Assembly (NCBI GenBank): GCA_031286695.1 | Contig: JAITTY010000017.1 | Span: forward strand, 342,092-406,091 | Origin: Sphingobacterium sp. | GTDB taxonomy: Bacteria > Bacteroidota > Bacteroidia > Sphingobacteriales > Sphingobacteriaceae | Direction: 5' to 3' | DNA: 64,000 nt | Shown: positions 26,374-35,700 of the stretch, one piece after another | How the letters are laid out: each line of letters begins with the position of its first letter | Position numbering within the stretch: the first letter of the stretch is position 1 | Translations under genes and position numbers: made by a program | The notes under the pieces: model-generated | Database searches by the model: none | What the model was told of the DNA's origin: nothing | The model's input: the letters and a program-made list of their open reading frames with translations, nothing else

Positions 26374-26680
26374 AAGCCATCCCTTACAAATATATAAGTT
26401 GTGAAGCCATGTCGAGAGATGTGGCTTTTTTACGTCAAAAGGGCCTGATTCTCATCAGACCCTTTCTCTTAGCGTTTACTTGTACAGTAATTTTTATGTT
26501 TCCTATCGTTTCCTCTTTTATGTTTCGTCATCCAATGTTTTTAAAGACAATTGGATTTTCACTGTACGACGCCAATTTTTATGTTGAGCCTTTCTTCCGA
26601 AAGGTAGCTTGTAGCCGTTTTGTATAGTAAGAACAGTTGTCGATTTGAAATAGTTTTAGTCGTTTGATTTTTTTATAAAT
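26374..26680 (+). repeat. full-length family tail (about 300 bp) with tandem hairpins
   Basis: After the stop come CTTACAAATATATAAGTTGTG, a terminator hairpin (GCCATGTC...GAGATGTGGC, then T6), a second hairpin (AAAGGGCCTGAT with ATCAGACCCTTT) and a conserved 200-bp extension with a third hairpin (CCTTTC, loop, GAAAGG near 26588). Near-identical extensions follow the copies at 38025, 45485 and 48072. A 72-residue hydrophobic frame (26409-26627) runs through it, but the hairpins dominate, so I treat the block as a structured non-coding repeat. Confidence 0.7.
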
Positions 26681-26693
26681 GAAATGCATTACG

Positions 26694-27230
26694 CTACTCT
26701 TTCCTTTTCGGTGCATTCTCTGGAACATCTGCGACGATCAATATCCCAAAATTCTTTTCAGTATTACCATATTTATTCGCAAGTTCCTTTTTGTTCATTA
26801 CTGTTATAGATTTAAAATTTTTGTCGTTAATGGCGGTTAGCTTACCCTCATAGCCTTTACCCAGGACTTTCCCATTAAGGATGTACAGAAAGTTGTCGTC
26901 GCTTTGCTCTGACATCAATAGGTGCTTGAACTCTGATGATTTAGAATTAAAGTAATTTAGGAAGCGTTTTTTGCTGAATTGTTTCGTTTCAATGTACACG
27001 ACTCCGATCGCGTTGCTGTCGAGGTGCCTATACGCCATACTGTCTTTATACACAGTGATTGTAGCTATATCATCAGGTTTATATTTCTGCATGTCTGCTT
27101 GGCTTATCCGTATACTATCGACAAATATAACGGGTACCCCTTTCGATGCCTTTGATTCTTGAGCTGGCGTCTGGCCGTAATTTATTGAGTATATTAGTGC
27201 GAAAAATAGTGTAAGTATAATCTGTTTCAT
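26694..27230 (-). CDS. secreted TonB-plug-like protein without a barrel
   Basis: 178 residues with a signal peptide (MKQIILTLFFALIYSINYGQ). Two segments resemble the plug domain of TonB-dependent receptors: KPDDIATITVYKDSMAY followed by IGVVYIETK, and a second copy of the pattern, NDKNFKSITVMNKKELANKYG followed by FGILIV. The length is far too short for a transporter. Free plug-like proteins are seen next to BlaR/M56-type and carboxypeptidase-like proteins in Bacteroidota, but no such partner is here. The gene ends against the tail at 26374, transcribed towards it. Confidence 0.65.
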   Translation of the reverse strand: MKQIILTLFFALIYSINYGQTPAQESKASKGVPVIFVDSIRISQADMQKYKPDDIATITVYKDSMAYRHLDSNAIGVVYIETKQFSKKRFLNYFNSKSSEFKHLLMSEQSDDNFLYILNGKVLGKGYEGKLTAINDKNFKSITVMNKKELANKYGNTEKNFGILIVADVPENAPKRKE

Positions 27231-27299
27231 GTCGATTAATTCAAATTGTTTATTGCTTGTTTAAGATATTTCTAAGTTTTAAAAGGAGGTCTAATTATT

Positions 27300-27806
27300 T
27301 TAACTCAAAAACATCACCACAGCCTCTCCATTCTCCGCTGCTTTTTTATAGAAATTTTTGAGATCATTGAAGTAATCCAGAATATATTCCAGCGCATTTT
27401 CGTCATCTTTCCAAATGACAGGATAGACACTGTCTTCTGTCATTCTATTAGGATCATAATTTGCTGAAAGTTCATCTTTTGTAAGATCTTTTATTGCGTT
27501 ATATATTTCTTTAGTTTGCTCAGCTGTGGTGTATGTCGCAGGGCCATAGCCCATATCTTGATCGGGGTCAACTTCTGTTGGTCCCATAAGTATACCTAAA
27601 AGTGGTGCTTCTTCTACAGCTGCATCGGCAAAACTCTGTCCGGTGATTATAAAAAAAACTCCTTCCCAAGCTTTATCCAAGTCAAGGAAATTTTCGTTAT
27701 CGGTATTGTCTTGTTTAGATAGAATGTCTTCTAGACGGCTACTATCTTCAATAAAAGAGTTAAGGGTTTTGTTGTCTACGCGTATGTATTGTTGGATCAT
27801 CCCCAT
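27300..27806 (-). CDS. DUF1877 (YfbM-like) protein
   Basis: 168 residues starting MGMIQQYIRV, the characteristic DUF1877/YfbM start. It continues with LDLDKAWEGVFFIITG and GYGPATYTTAEQTKEIYNAI, and has the typical C-terminal DYFNDLKNFYKKAAENGEAV helix. It is cytosolic with no signal peptide. The family's biochemical role is not known; it often occurs among polymorphic-toxin immunity genes, which fits the neighbourhood. It is separated from the plug-like gene by 70 bp in the same direction and may share its transcript. Confidence 0.85.
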   Translation of the reverse strand: MGMIQQYIRVDNKTLNSFIEDSSRLEDILSKQDNTDNENFLDLDKAWEGVFFIITGQSFADAAVEEAPLLGILMGPTEVDPDQDMGYGPATYTTAEQTKEIYNAIKDLTKDELSANYDPNRMTEDSVYPVIWKDDENALEYILDYFNDLKNFYKKAAENGEAVVMFLS

Positions 27807-28009
27807 TTTTATAGTAATTAGTTGGTTAACAATGTCACTTCACAGCATCAAAATTTTGAAAAATGATACCTCGTCATCCTGGCAAAGAAATATTTATAAA
27901 GCTAATAAACTAGTCTCTTAAAAGCAATATGAAGATCTGTGATTCATAGCTTAGTTAAAATAATAATAGACGCAAAAAGCAACTCTTATTTACATTAAAA
28001 TCAATTTTG

Positions 28010-28221
28010 GAAATGACTTTTGTAGGGGTTGTGCTTGAACCTGCTTTCGGAAAGCCTTGGGAACTGCTCGAATTGGTTACGAAAGTTGATCCATTATTGG
28101 CCAAATTTTTCATGGTCAAAGACTGGTCAATAAATAGTCGTTCTTTATGCGTTATCTGTTGATGGTATGAATCTGATACGAATCACCTCCCCATTTCCAT
28201 CCTTTCGTCTAAAAAGGCTAG
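28010..28221 (+). repeat. degenerate repeat and leader relic upstream of the TraB-like gene
   Basis: 28016-28200 resembles 47755-47945: GTAGGGGTTGTGCTTGAACC and CTTTCGGAAAGCCTT here, TAGGGGTCTTGTTCGTACC and CTTCGTATAGCCTTC there, with both ending in GAATCTGATACGAA. It runs into CACCTCCCCATTTCC and CGTCTAAAAAGGCTAG, a collapsed form of the family leader with no TAGTTTTG box. It fills most of the 590-bp gap between the genes at 27300 and 28394. Confidence 0.55.
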
Positions 28222-28393
28222 CTTGATGCATTTATATCAATAGAACAAGGGCAAATCTGAAATAGAATTATGAAAAATATTTTTTAAATGCACCGATCAA
28301 ATCGATTCAAATGGATAAGAATTTTCTCCTGCATACTGATTTTCTTATATTTGGCAGTATCACGTTTAACAATGCCTAAATATCAATTTTGTA

Positions 28394-29206
28394 ATGAAAT
28401 ATCTTTTTGCAAGTCTATCAGTTTTATTTTTAAATCTGGTACAAGCTCAGACCTCGATTAAGACAGAACTCTATATCATTGGCATGGTGCATGACTCCTC
28501 TGCCATTTTGAGTCCAGATATGCTATTTGAAATTGTAGATAAGATCAAGCCAGATATACTCTTACAAGAAAATGATAGCGAACAGATTAAAGATTACGCA
28601 AAGGAAATCCGTCAAACTTCCAACGAGCAGACTGCTACCTTACGATATCTTAAAAAATATCCTGAAACACGCAATTTACCATTTGAATTTGAGGGCAGAA
28701 ATCAGTATAGAAAAGATAGGGGGATGGTACCGGCTGATTACCTTACAGTAAAGCTTATCGATAGCTTGTATCAAGTCGGTAAGTTAAGTGATGCCAATAA
28801 AGCCATCTATGAGAAGTATAAAGAAGCGAATAAAGCGCTGTTAAACTTTTCAAAAACAGATATAAAGACATTGAATTCCGTCGCTTTTGAAACTTTGAAT
28901 AGATATAGACAAACTCTTCAGCATCATGAGATCCCGAAAATAGCTAATTCCGAAGTAATTTTTGGAGAGAAATATATAGTGAAACCCAATGGTCAAAAGA
29001 TTTCTTACCGTGACGGTTATCAGCTTTGGTGTAATTTTTGGGACCTAAGAAATAATACAATGGCTATTAATATCATTAAACACGCTAATAAGTATTATGG
29101 AAAAAAAATAGTTGTCCTGACCGGGGTACAGCACAAGTATTATTTAAAAGAACTGCTCGAAAAATATCAAGATGGCACTTATCATGTTATTGAATACTTT
29201 CAATAA
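28394..29206 (+). CDS. secreted TraB/GumN/TIKI-like protein
   Basis: 270 residues with a signal peptide (LFASLSVLFLNLVQAQ). The fold signature is that of the TraB/GumN/PrgY and TIKI group: an early strand with YIIGMVHDSS, then KPDILLQEND, and a C-terminal block with RNNTMAINII, then KIVVLTGVQHKYYLKELL. The GMVH His, the E in LQE and the late H of VQHKYY are candidate metal or catalytic residues. TIKI-type members are metalloproteases; activity of this protein is unproven. The gene sits between a leader relic (28183-28221) and an intact family tail (29207-29253), so it occupies the place of a family gene. Confidence 0.7.
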   Translation: MKYLFASLSVLFLNLVQAQTSIKTELYIIGMVHDSSAILSPDMLFEIVDKIKPDILLQENDSEQIKDYAKEIRQTSNEQTATLRYLKKYPETRNLPFEFEGRNQYRKDRGMVPADYLTVKLIDSLYQVGKLSDANKAIYEKYKEANKALLNFSKTDIKTLNSVAFETLNRYRQTLQHHEIPKIANSEVIFGEKYIVKPNGQKISYRDGYQLWCNFWDLRNNTMAINIIKHANKYYGKKIVVLTGVQHKYYLKELLEKYQDGTYHVIEYFQ

Positions 29207-29226
29207 CATGATATATATGTTGTAGA

Positions 29227-29253
29227 GCCACATCGTGAGATGTGGCTTTTTTA
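29227..29253 (+). terminator. family tail hairpin after the TraB-like gene
   Basis: AGCCACATC and GATGTGGCT form a perfect 9-bp stem around GTGA, followed by T6. The preceding ATATATGTTGTAG matches the tail after copy 1. It is a family tail attached to an unrelated gene. Confidence 0.88.
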
Positions 29254-29377
29254 TTTTGGTAGACTTCCCAGTTTTAAATGCAAAAAGCCTTTTGCCCTTA
29301 GGGAAAGTACAGGTCGGGGCATGATGGCTATTAGGAATTATTGCTTTATCTTGGATCTTTCCATTGGACCAAAAACT

Positions 29378-30991
29378 ATGATCAGCTTATCTAAACACAT
29401 ATTATTTTCTTTTATACTTTGCCTGTTATTTTCGCAGCTGCAAGGTCAGTCGGATGCTACAAAAGGATTTTTGAAGATTAAAAATGATACTTTTTGGGAC
29501 ACTCAAGATGGAGGTCCTTTATATAGCCAAGGAGGAGGTATTTTTTCTTTCAAAGACCCTGAAGATGGGCAGACTAAATATTTTTGGTATGGAGCAAAAT
29601 ATCAGGAATCTGAAAAATACCGAAATGATCCTAGTGTTACTCCTGAACGTGACAATTTTGTTTCTGTAACTTGTTATGTGTCCAAGGATCTGGTAAACTG
29701 GACCTCTCGTGGAGATGTACTGACTCTTGATGAACTCAATAAAAACTCTACCCAGACGCGCTGGGCAGGACGTTTAGGTGTTGCATATATCAAGGAAATA
29801 GACAAGTATGCGTTACTCATCCAACATAATGATCAATTATTAGTTACCTTATCAGAGCGTCCCAATGGCCCATTTAAATGGCACCAGCGCATCAATATGA
29901 CGGGTATGATAGGCACCAGCAACACCGGAGATCAGACGGTATTCACCGATGAGGATACCGGAAAGTCTTACCTGGTGTATTCTTATGGAAGAGGAAGAAA
30001 CAAGATTTACATCTCACAAATTGGTGTAAAGGATGGTAAGGTAGGACTATTGGATTGCAATATGGTATTTCAAGGTGAGGGACGAGAGGGGAATTGTATG
30101 TTCAAACATAATGGAAAATACTATTTATTTGCCTCCAACTTATACGGCTGGGACTCATCTTTTGCCTATTACTTAGTTTCAGATAATATTTACGGTCCAT
30201 ATACGCCAACCAATGAAATGCTGATCATGGAGGGCTCAGAGGCAGATTATGCCCATGTCACGCAAACAGGATTTTTTGTCACGCTAAAAGGGACTAAAAA
30301 GCAGACAGTTATATATTGTGGCGACAGATGGGCTAATTTTGCGGGCAATGGTCTAGGATATAACCAGTGGTGTCCCCTTTCTTTTGATGGCCAAAAGCCT
30401 ATTTTTAATTCCTTAAGTTCATGGAGTCTTCATCCAGCAACAGGAGAATGGCTCGTGAACAGTGACAATAATTATGTGAAGAACGGGAGTTTCGAGGCCG
30501 ATAGAAGACATATACCAAGTCCAGTAAAACCCGTTCAGGAACAGTTATTAGGATGGCAAACCACTATCATCAAGGGAAATCTGCTGTCTGTTGGTGATTC
30601 TTTATCTCCCGTGCTTAATTATTTCAATACTACCGAGGATAGAAAGCAGGTAATTGGAGAAAAGAGTCTGCAGATTAGTGATAGAATAGATTTTAAACGG
30701 AAGGTTTCACAAATTATTCAGTCCAGCCAGGATGTGAAACTAGCGGATGGAAAATATACTTTATCAGCAAAATTTAAACGCGGTAGCGGGTTTAAGGATT
30801 TATACATGTATGCCTTAAGTAATGGTAAAGTGTATAAACAGAAACTGAGCAAAGCAGATCAGAATTGGAGTAATATTATCCTAGAGAATATATCCATAAA
30901 AAATGGGCGGGTTGAAATAGGTTTTATTGCCAGTGGAAAGGCGAATGCTTATTGCCATATAGATGATGTAACACTTATTAGATCTAAATAA
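29378..30991 (+). CDS. secreted GH43-like beta-propeller glycosidase with C-terminal carbohydrate-binding domain
   Basis: The frame is open from 29240, but that start lies inside the terminator. The ATG at 29378 gives a signal peptide (MISLSKHILFSFILCLLFSQ) and 537 residues. The propeller resembles the GH43 subfamilies related to exo-beta-1,3-galactanase: GGGIFSFKDPEDGQTKYFWY, YVSKDLVNWTSRGD, FTDEDTGKSYLVYSY and EGREGNCMFKHNGKYYLFAS. The last 150 residues (NYVKNGSFEADRR onward) look like a CBM of the jelly-roll type. It probably cleaves galactosyl or arabinosyl links in a plant polymer. It stands apart from the PUL, between tail repeats, and is probably cargo. Confidence 0.75.
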   Translation: MISLSKHILFSFILCLLFSQLQGQSDATKGFLKIKNDTFWDTQDGGPLYSQGGGIFSFKDPEDGQTKYFWYGAKYQESEKYRNDPSVTPERDNFVSVTCYVSKDLVNWTSRGDVLTLDELNKNSTQTRWAGRLGVAYIKEIDKYALLIQHNDQLLVTLSERPNGPFKWHQRINMTGMIGTSNTGDQTVFTDEDTGKSYLVYSYGRGRNKIYISQIGVKDGKVGLLDCNMVFQGEGREGNCMFKHNGKYYLFASNLYGWDSSFAYYLVSDNIYGPYTPTNEMLIMEGSEADYAHVTQTGFFVTLKGTKKQTVIYCGDRWANFAGNGLGYNQWCPLSFDGQKPIFNSLSSWSLHPATGEWLVNSDNNYVKNGSFEADRRHIPSPVKPVQEQLLGWQTTIIKGNLLSVGDSLSPVLNYFNTTEDRKQVIGEKSLQISDRIDFKRKVSQIIQSSQDVKLADGKYTLSAKFKRGSGFKDLYMYALSNGKVYKQKLSKADQNWSNIILENISIKNGRVEIGFIASGKANAYCHIDDVTLIRSK

Positions 30992-31080
30992 CACGCAAGC
31001 TGGAATAAAAACTTAAGGTTCTTAAATAAAGAATTCAGCCATCGCGAAAGCTTATAACTTGACCCTAAAAATTAGTTTGG

Positions 31081-31173
31081 AAATTTAAGAACTTCACCAA
31101 AACAGACTTGATTACCTTGGAGCGTGTGGGTAATGACTGGAAGGTTTCCAAATCAATCAATTCGTATAAATAG
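31081..31173 (+). pseudogene. C-terminal fragment of a family gene
   Basis: 31 codons encode KFKNFTKTDLITLERVGN and the rest of the family C-terminus to SINSYK and a stop. The upstream 60 bp are degraded and no start or signal peptide remains. It is the clearest relic of an eighth copy; the GH43 gene now lies where its 5' part should be. Confidence 0.85.
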
Positions 31174-31268
31174 GATCTAATATAACAAGTGGTTTGCCAA
31201 ACTAAGTCATAGGCAGACCACTAATGAATCATCTATTTTATTAAGGCCATGTCGTGAGATGTGGCTTT
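31150..31268 (+). repeat. direct repeat A flanking the NADAR gene (family tail)
   Basis: 31161-31268 is identical to 32162-32269, offset exactly 1001 bp. It contains the last codons of the family gene, the AGTGGTTTG...CAGACCACT hairpin (31188-31222) and the GGCCATGTC...GAGATGTGGC terminator. Confidence 0.9.
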
Positions 31269-31389
31269 AATTTTTTCCGTATCATTGTATGTCGATGCAT
31301 ATTAGGCGATGATAAAATACGCTAGCAGTATTCTATGTTTTTTAATAACTGTCAAATCGTTTCGAATTAATTGATTTTGAATTAAGAAA

Positions 31390-32148
31390 ATGGCACACTA
31401 TAATATCAAATGGCTAACAGATAGATTTGAAAATGGGGATAAGTTCAAATTTCTCTTTTTTTGGGGGCATACGGATAAGCAAAATCAGGAAGTTGGAAAA
31501 TTTGTTTTCAGCCAATGGTATGAGCGTCCGTTTATAGTAGATAATATTATCTATAGGACTGCGGAGCATTGGATGATGGCCCAAAAAGCATTGCTTTTTG
31601 ATGATAAAAAGAATTTTGAGAAAATCATAAACTGTATTAAACCGGGGGAGGCCAAAGAGTTGGGACGACAGGTTGTCGGTTATGATGATCAGATTTGGAA
31701 TGAACGGAAATTTGAGATTGTCAGGAACGGAAACATCCATAAGTTTAATCAACATTGGGCATTGGCAGAATATCTGTTAAAAACAGAAAATAGAATTCTT
31801 GTTGAGGCAAGTCCCGTTGATGCCATATGGGGTATTGGACTTGCGCAGGATAACGTTGATATTGAAAACATCTATTGCTGGCGTGGTCAAAATTTATTGG
31901 GCTTTGCATTGATGGAAGTACGGGATTTTCTAGGTCAATTTGGACAATTTCAAGCTCTTCAAAACGCTATGCAGCCGCCTTGGTCGAAGTTTTCCGATAA
32001 GGACAGTACGGATATGTTTTGGAGAATGGGATCTGGGGAGGAATATTTGACTGAATTCGGTGCTTATTATAATAATCTATCTAAAAGGGACCAAACGATA
32101 TATCAACTGACCCATCCTCAGCCTTATTTATGGATGGATTTTTATTAA
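31390..32148 (+). CDS. NADAR (YbiA-like) domain protein
   Basis: 252 residues, cytosolic. The NADAR core covers about 20-175: FLFFWGHTD, FSQWYERPFIVDNIIYRTAE, HWMMAQKALLF, GRQVVGYDDQIWNERK, KFNQHWALAEYLL, AIWGIGLAQDN, CWRGQNLLGFALMEVR. NADAR proteins act on ADP-ribosylated compounds; some remove ADP-ribose from guanine bases as antitoxins in defence modules. The C-terminal 75 residues have no known family. No partner ADP-ribosyltransferase is adjacent. The gene is bracketed by 108-bp perfect direct repeats, which marks it as an inserted or duplicated cargo unit. Confidence 0.88.
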   Translation: MAHYNIKWLTDRFENGDKFKFLFFWGHTDKQNQEVGKFVFSQWYERPFIVDNIIYRTAEHWMMAQKALLFDDKKNFEKIINCIKPGEAKELGRQVVGYDDQIWNERKFEIVRNGNIHKFNQHWALAEYLLKTENRILVEASPVDAIWGIGLAQDNVDIENIYCWRGQNLLGFALMEVRDFLGQFGQFQALQNAMQPPWSKFSDKDSTDMFWRMGSGEEYLTEFGAYYNNLSKRDQTIYQLTHPQPYLWMDFY

Positions 32149-32150
32149 GC

Positions 32151-32269
32151 AAATCGATTAATTCGTATAAATAGGATCTAATATAACAAGTGGTTTGCCA
32201 AACTAAGTCATAGGCAGACCACTAATGAATCATCTATTTTATTAAGGCCATGTCGTGAGATGTGGCTTT
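32151..32269 (+). repeat. direct repeat B flanking the NADAR gene (orphan family tail)
   Basis: Second copy of the 108-bp repeat. Only the last few codons of the family gene (TCGTATAAATAG) remain before the hairpins. It begins 3 bp after the NADAR stop and provides that gene's terminator (GCCATGTC...GATGTGGC then T5). Confidence 0.9.
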
Positions 32270-32295
32270 TTAGTTTGTGTATCTGAAAAATTGAC

Positions 32296-32709
32296 CTACA
32301 TCAAGCTTCCCACAAGGAATGTTAATCTAATGATAGCGATCTCAGATTTTTCATTGATCTCGACAGGATCCGTAAGCTGTTTGATCTCCGTACCATCGAT
32401 AAATATCACATACAAACCGTCTTTATGCGCCAATAGGGCAGTAGAAATGGCTTTATCGACATCTATCAATGTCAAGTTGTGAATTTCTCCAAAAGCTATT
32501 TTTCCTTGCTCGGCTTGTTCTTGAATCTGCTGTGGATTGAGGAATGTCGCCAGCTCCATTTTCTGTCGTTTTTGGTTATATTTTTCCACCTCTGTAGTTA
32601 CACAAGCTGCAATGAGTGATTGCAGATTTTTCGGTACAGAAGAGAGCTGAAAAGGGATATGATGGACTTTTTTCTTTCCTAGTCGCTTTAACTGTATAAT
32701 TAGTCGCAT
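32296..32709 (-). CDS. unknown protein, partner of the DUF4132 gene
   Basis: 137 residues, no signal peptide or membrane segment. It has a basic start (MRLIIQLKRLGKKKVHHIPF), a Gln-rich helix in the middle and a beta-rich second half (DGLYVIFIDGTEIKQL, EIAIIRLTFLVG). It follows the DUF4132 gene by 75 bp on the same strand, so the two are probably one operon. No family recognised. Convergent with the NADAR gene. Confidence 0.65.
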   Translation of the reverse strand: MRLIIQLKRLGKKKVHHIPFQLSSVPKNLQSLIAACVTTEVEKYNQKRQKMELATFLNPQQIQEQAEQGKIAFGEIHNLTLIDVDKAISTALLAHKDGLYVIFIDGTEIKQLTDPVEINEKSEIAIIRLTFLVGSLM

Positions 32710-32784
32710 TTGCTATTGATGGTATAAGATATAAAGTATGGATATCCAATGGCTTACTTTCCATATGAATATCCATACCCGAAT

Positions 32785-35700
32785 TTATGCGTTGATCTGG
32801 GCTAATATAGTCGGATCCTTAATCTGGTTATCTTGAGCCAGGTACCGCATTTTACTGATGATTTCCGCGGACTTCGGATCGTCATCTACAAAAGGTAAAA
32901 ATACTCTTCCGCGATGTTGACTATGTACGGGAATAATTGCAAGCTGTCGACCATTTTTGCTTACCATTCCGCTTCCCAGATGAATGGAATAATCGCCAAG
33001 TTCGCCCTTGATTAGAATATGACGTTCTTTCACCTCGACATTTTTTAATCCAAATAATAGAGCGCTCTCCCTTGCTAGTACCCCTCGCATCTGCAAGCTA
33101 CTGTGACTTGCTTCAGGATCCACCTCGCCAACATGTGCCACACTGACGATCAGGTCAATATCCCGCATGACTTCCGAAAAAATAACTGGATCTATTGCAG
33201 GGATCGGGACAAGCTCATTGTTCTTTAACGAGTGGAAACAGACAAGTTCCAACGTAGGTGCCTCTACATCCGAAGGGGTATACCAATCTGCCATGGCGTA
33301 CATGGTAACCAGATAACCTTCCTTATGGAAAACTTTCTGTAGCCCCTCTTCATAACTGACTGTCCAACCTCTACCGCGCAACAAAGCAATTGTTTTTTGA
33401 GGCTGGATCTGATGACCCTGATAACGTGCCGAACGGGTTAACTGTTCAAGCTCATCCGAAGTTGGAATGTATAGCTCTCTAAACACTTGTTTAAACGGTT
33501 GTTGGGTGGCAGTGCTAAATAGATAACGTTGATATAGATCCCATTGTGCTGCTTCAAATAAATCATAGGGATGCGCAATGACCAGTTTGGCATCTTCTTT
33601 TAGCGTACAAATTTTCCCGTCCGCATTGATCAGTTTACCATCATTCCAGAAACCCGATTCCTGGGTACCTGGTACATAAAGTACCAATTTGCTCAACATG
33701 GCGTTGACTATCGGGTGCTCCATGATTTGTTCCAATTCCTTTAGAGCGTATTCATCACGTCGCAACATCGAGTTTTCCAGCGCTAATTTCGTTCTGGAAA
33801 ACTGTTTGGTGAGATAAGACTTTCCTTGTTTTAAGGCTTCAATTTCTTTGTTCTTTTTATATTTATCGGGCAGACTCTTAATTGATTTTCCGTTTCTGGA
33901 TAATAACAATTCTGTTTTTCCCTCATTATCAACATGGAGTTGTACCTGCAGATCGTCAATCTCAAGGACTGAATTTTTGAGAATTTCCTGTGTCGCTTTT
34001 CTTTCCATGGCCCAGGTAAATCGTACACTGTCCTGAAAGCCGGCATTCCGTGCAAGATTGTCCAATCCTATTTCCACCGCATTCTTTTCACTTTCCTGAC
34101 GTTGGGCTCCGTATTGTTTACTCTCCTTCAGGAATGTTTGTAGGAGGTTGTACCTTTTAAGCAGATCCGATTCCGGATTCGCTTTAGATATTGGTACGAG
34201 ACCAAGAGCCATTACGTAATCTTTGTCTCTTTTTTCGTTGATTTTTTGAAGTGTTTCAGTCAATTTCGTTTCACCGAGCAATACTGAAGAATATATCTTC
34301 ACCCTTCTATAACCCATTCCGTCTGACAGGTATTTGGCCGATTCATGGACAGTTTTCCAATTGGATTTGCCCAGGTTCGCATAAACGCGGTGGAACCAAT
34401 CGATGTCTATAGCTCCTTTTTGGAAATCGTGCCTAGGTATATTGGAATAACGTGACAATATCGTTTCTTTTTCAGCGTCCATGTAGTCCGTTGTATGTGC
34501 CAGAAACCACCATACAGCTTCCTCTAGACTTGGTATATGCATATAATCACCGAGCCAATTGGCCCATTGTGTTGCATAGCAGGAAACTTCGATCAATCTT
34601 TTCTTCTCAATTTTATTTTTCTTTAACAGGGCCGCGAATTCACCATATTCCTCTTCTTCGGTTGGAATGCTCTTTTTGAGAATATGGCTAAAGGTCTGTT
34701 TCTTTGAGATATCAATACCATAACTATATCCGCGATTAAAATTATCCTTCCCCATGCGCTGGATGACATCAAAAAAATAATCCATACCTTCCACAGTTTG
34801 AATTTTACCAATAAATGGCGAGGCTTCGGTCGGTATATCTCCACGGTGAAGCTCAAGATCCAGCATGTTTTTTTTCAATGACTGATTTATTTCAGGAATG
34901 GTAAAGTCCTTTAAGCGATGTGTGTGGTAATTCTGTCCACCATCCAAAATGAAAAATAGGTCCCTGTCAATTAACGATAAGAAGAGTAAATCATCCGAAT
35001 TGATCTGTTGCTGTTGATATAATGTAAAGATTAATTTAAAATCCGGAATATTTCTTTTGTTCCAGCGCCCTCCTTCCGATGCTTTTGCTAGGTAGGGGAT
35101 CAGTTCTCCGATGCTGGCTATGGGCTTGTCTGTTGCTAACTTTTGGGCCAGGATATAGAGATCCAATTGATATAATCGGAATAGCTGATCGCTAGAATAA
35201 TAACGATAGTCCTCATCGTCAATTTGATAAAAAAGTGTACGGATCAGGTCAGTCCAATAAATATCGGGACTATGGAAATAGTGCTGATTTTTGAAATTTT
35301 GCTTTTTTAAATCGTCAGGGAAATCAGCTAGGGCATCTTCCAAAATATCCAATTTGTATGCGGACCATGTAGGCCTGTCTACAGATACATCTGCAATATG
35401 ATTCAGAATTCTGGTGATTTTTTCTGAATCACTAAAATAAAAGTACTCTGCTTTTTCGGTTTTAATCGATTTAAATTCGGGTAGGTATATTTCTTTAAAT
35501 TCTTTAAGCCCTTCGTGCAGGTTATTGTCATGGTAACGCCCATATAAATAACGTATTGCTGCATGGATCTCAAAGTCGTTTAATTCAGCTTGTTTATACC
35601 ATTCCTTCCAGACATGTGCCAATGGCAGGTTGTCCAGCCTTTGTTCATCTGTGGCATCCTGATCCAGACGCTTTAGTCCCTGGAGGCTATTTTCAAGTAA

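Noticed and set aside
26409-26627. 72-residue hydrophobic frame in the tail (also 38519-38761, 45946-46206, 48609-48890)
   Set aside because: These frames run through two or three stable hairpins including the terminator and begin at different points in the copies. Similarity is explained by the near-identical DNA. Kept as repeat, not gene.
29240-29377. Earlier start of the GH43 gene
   Set aside because: The frame opens inside the terminator hairpin of the preceding gene; the ATG at 29378 gives a signal peptide.
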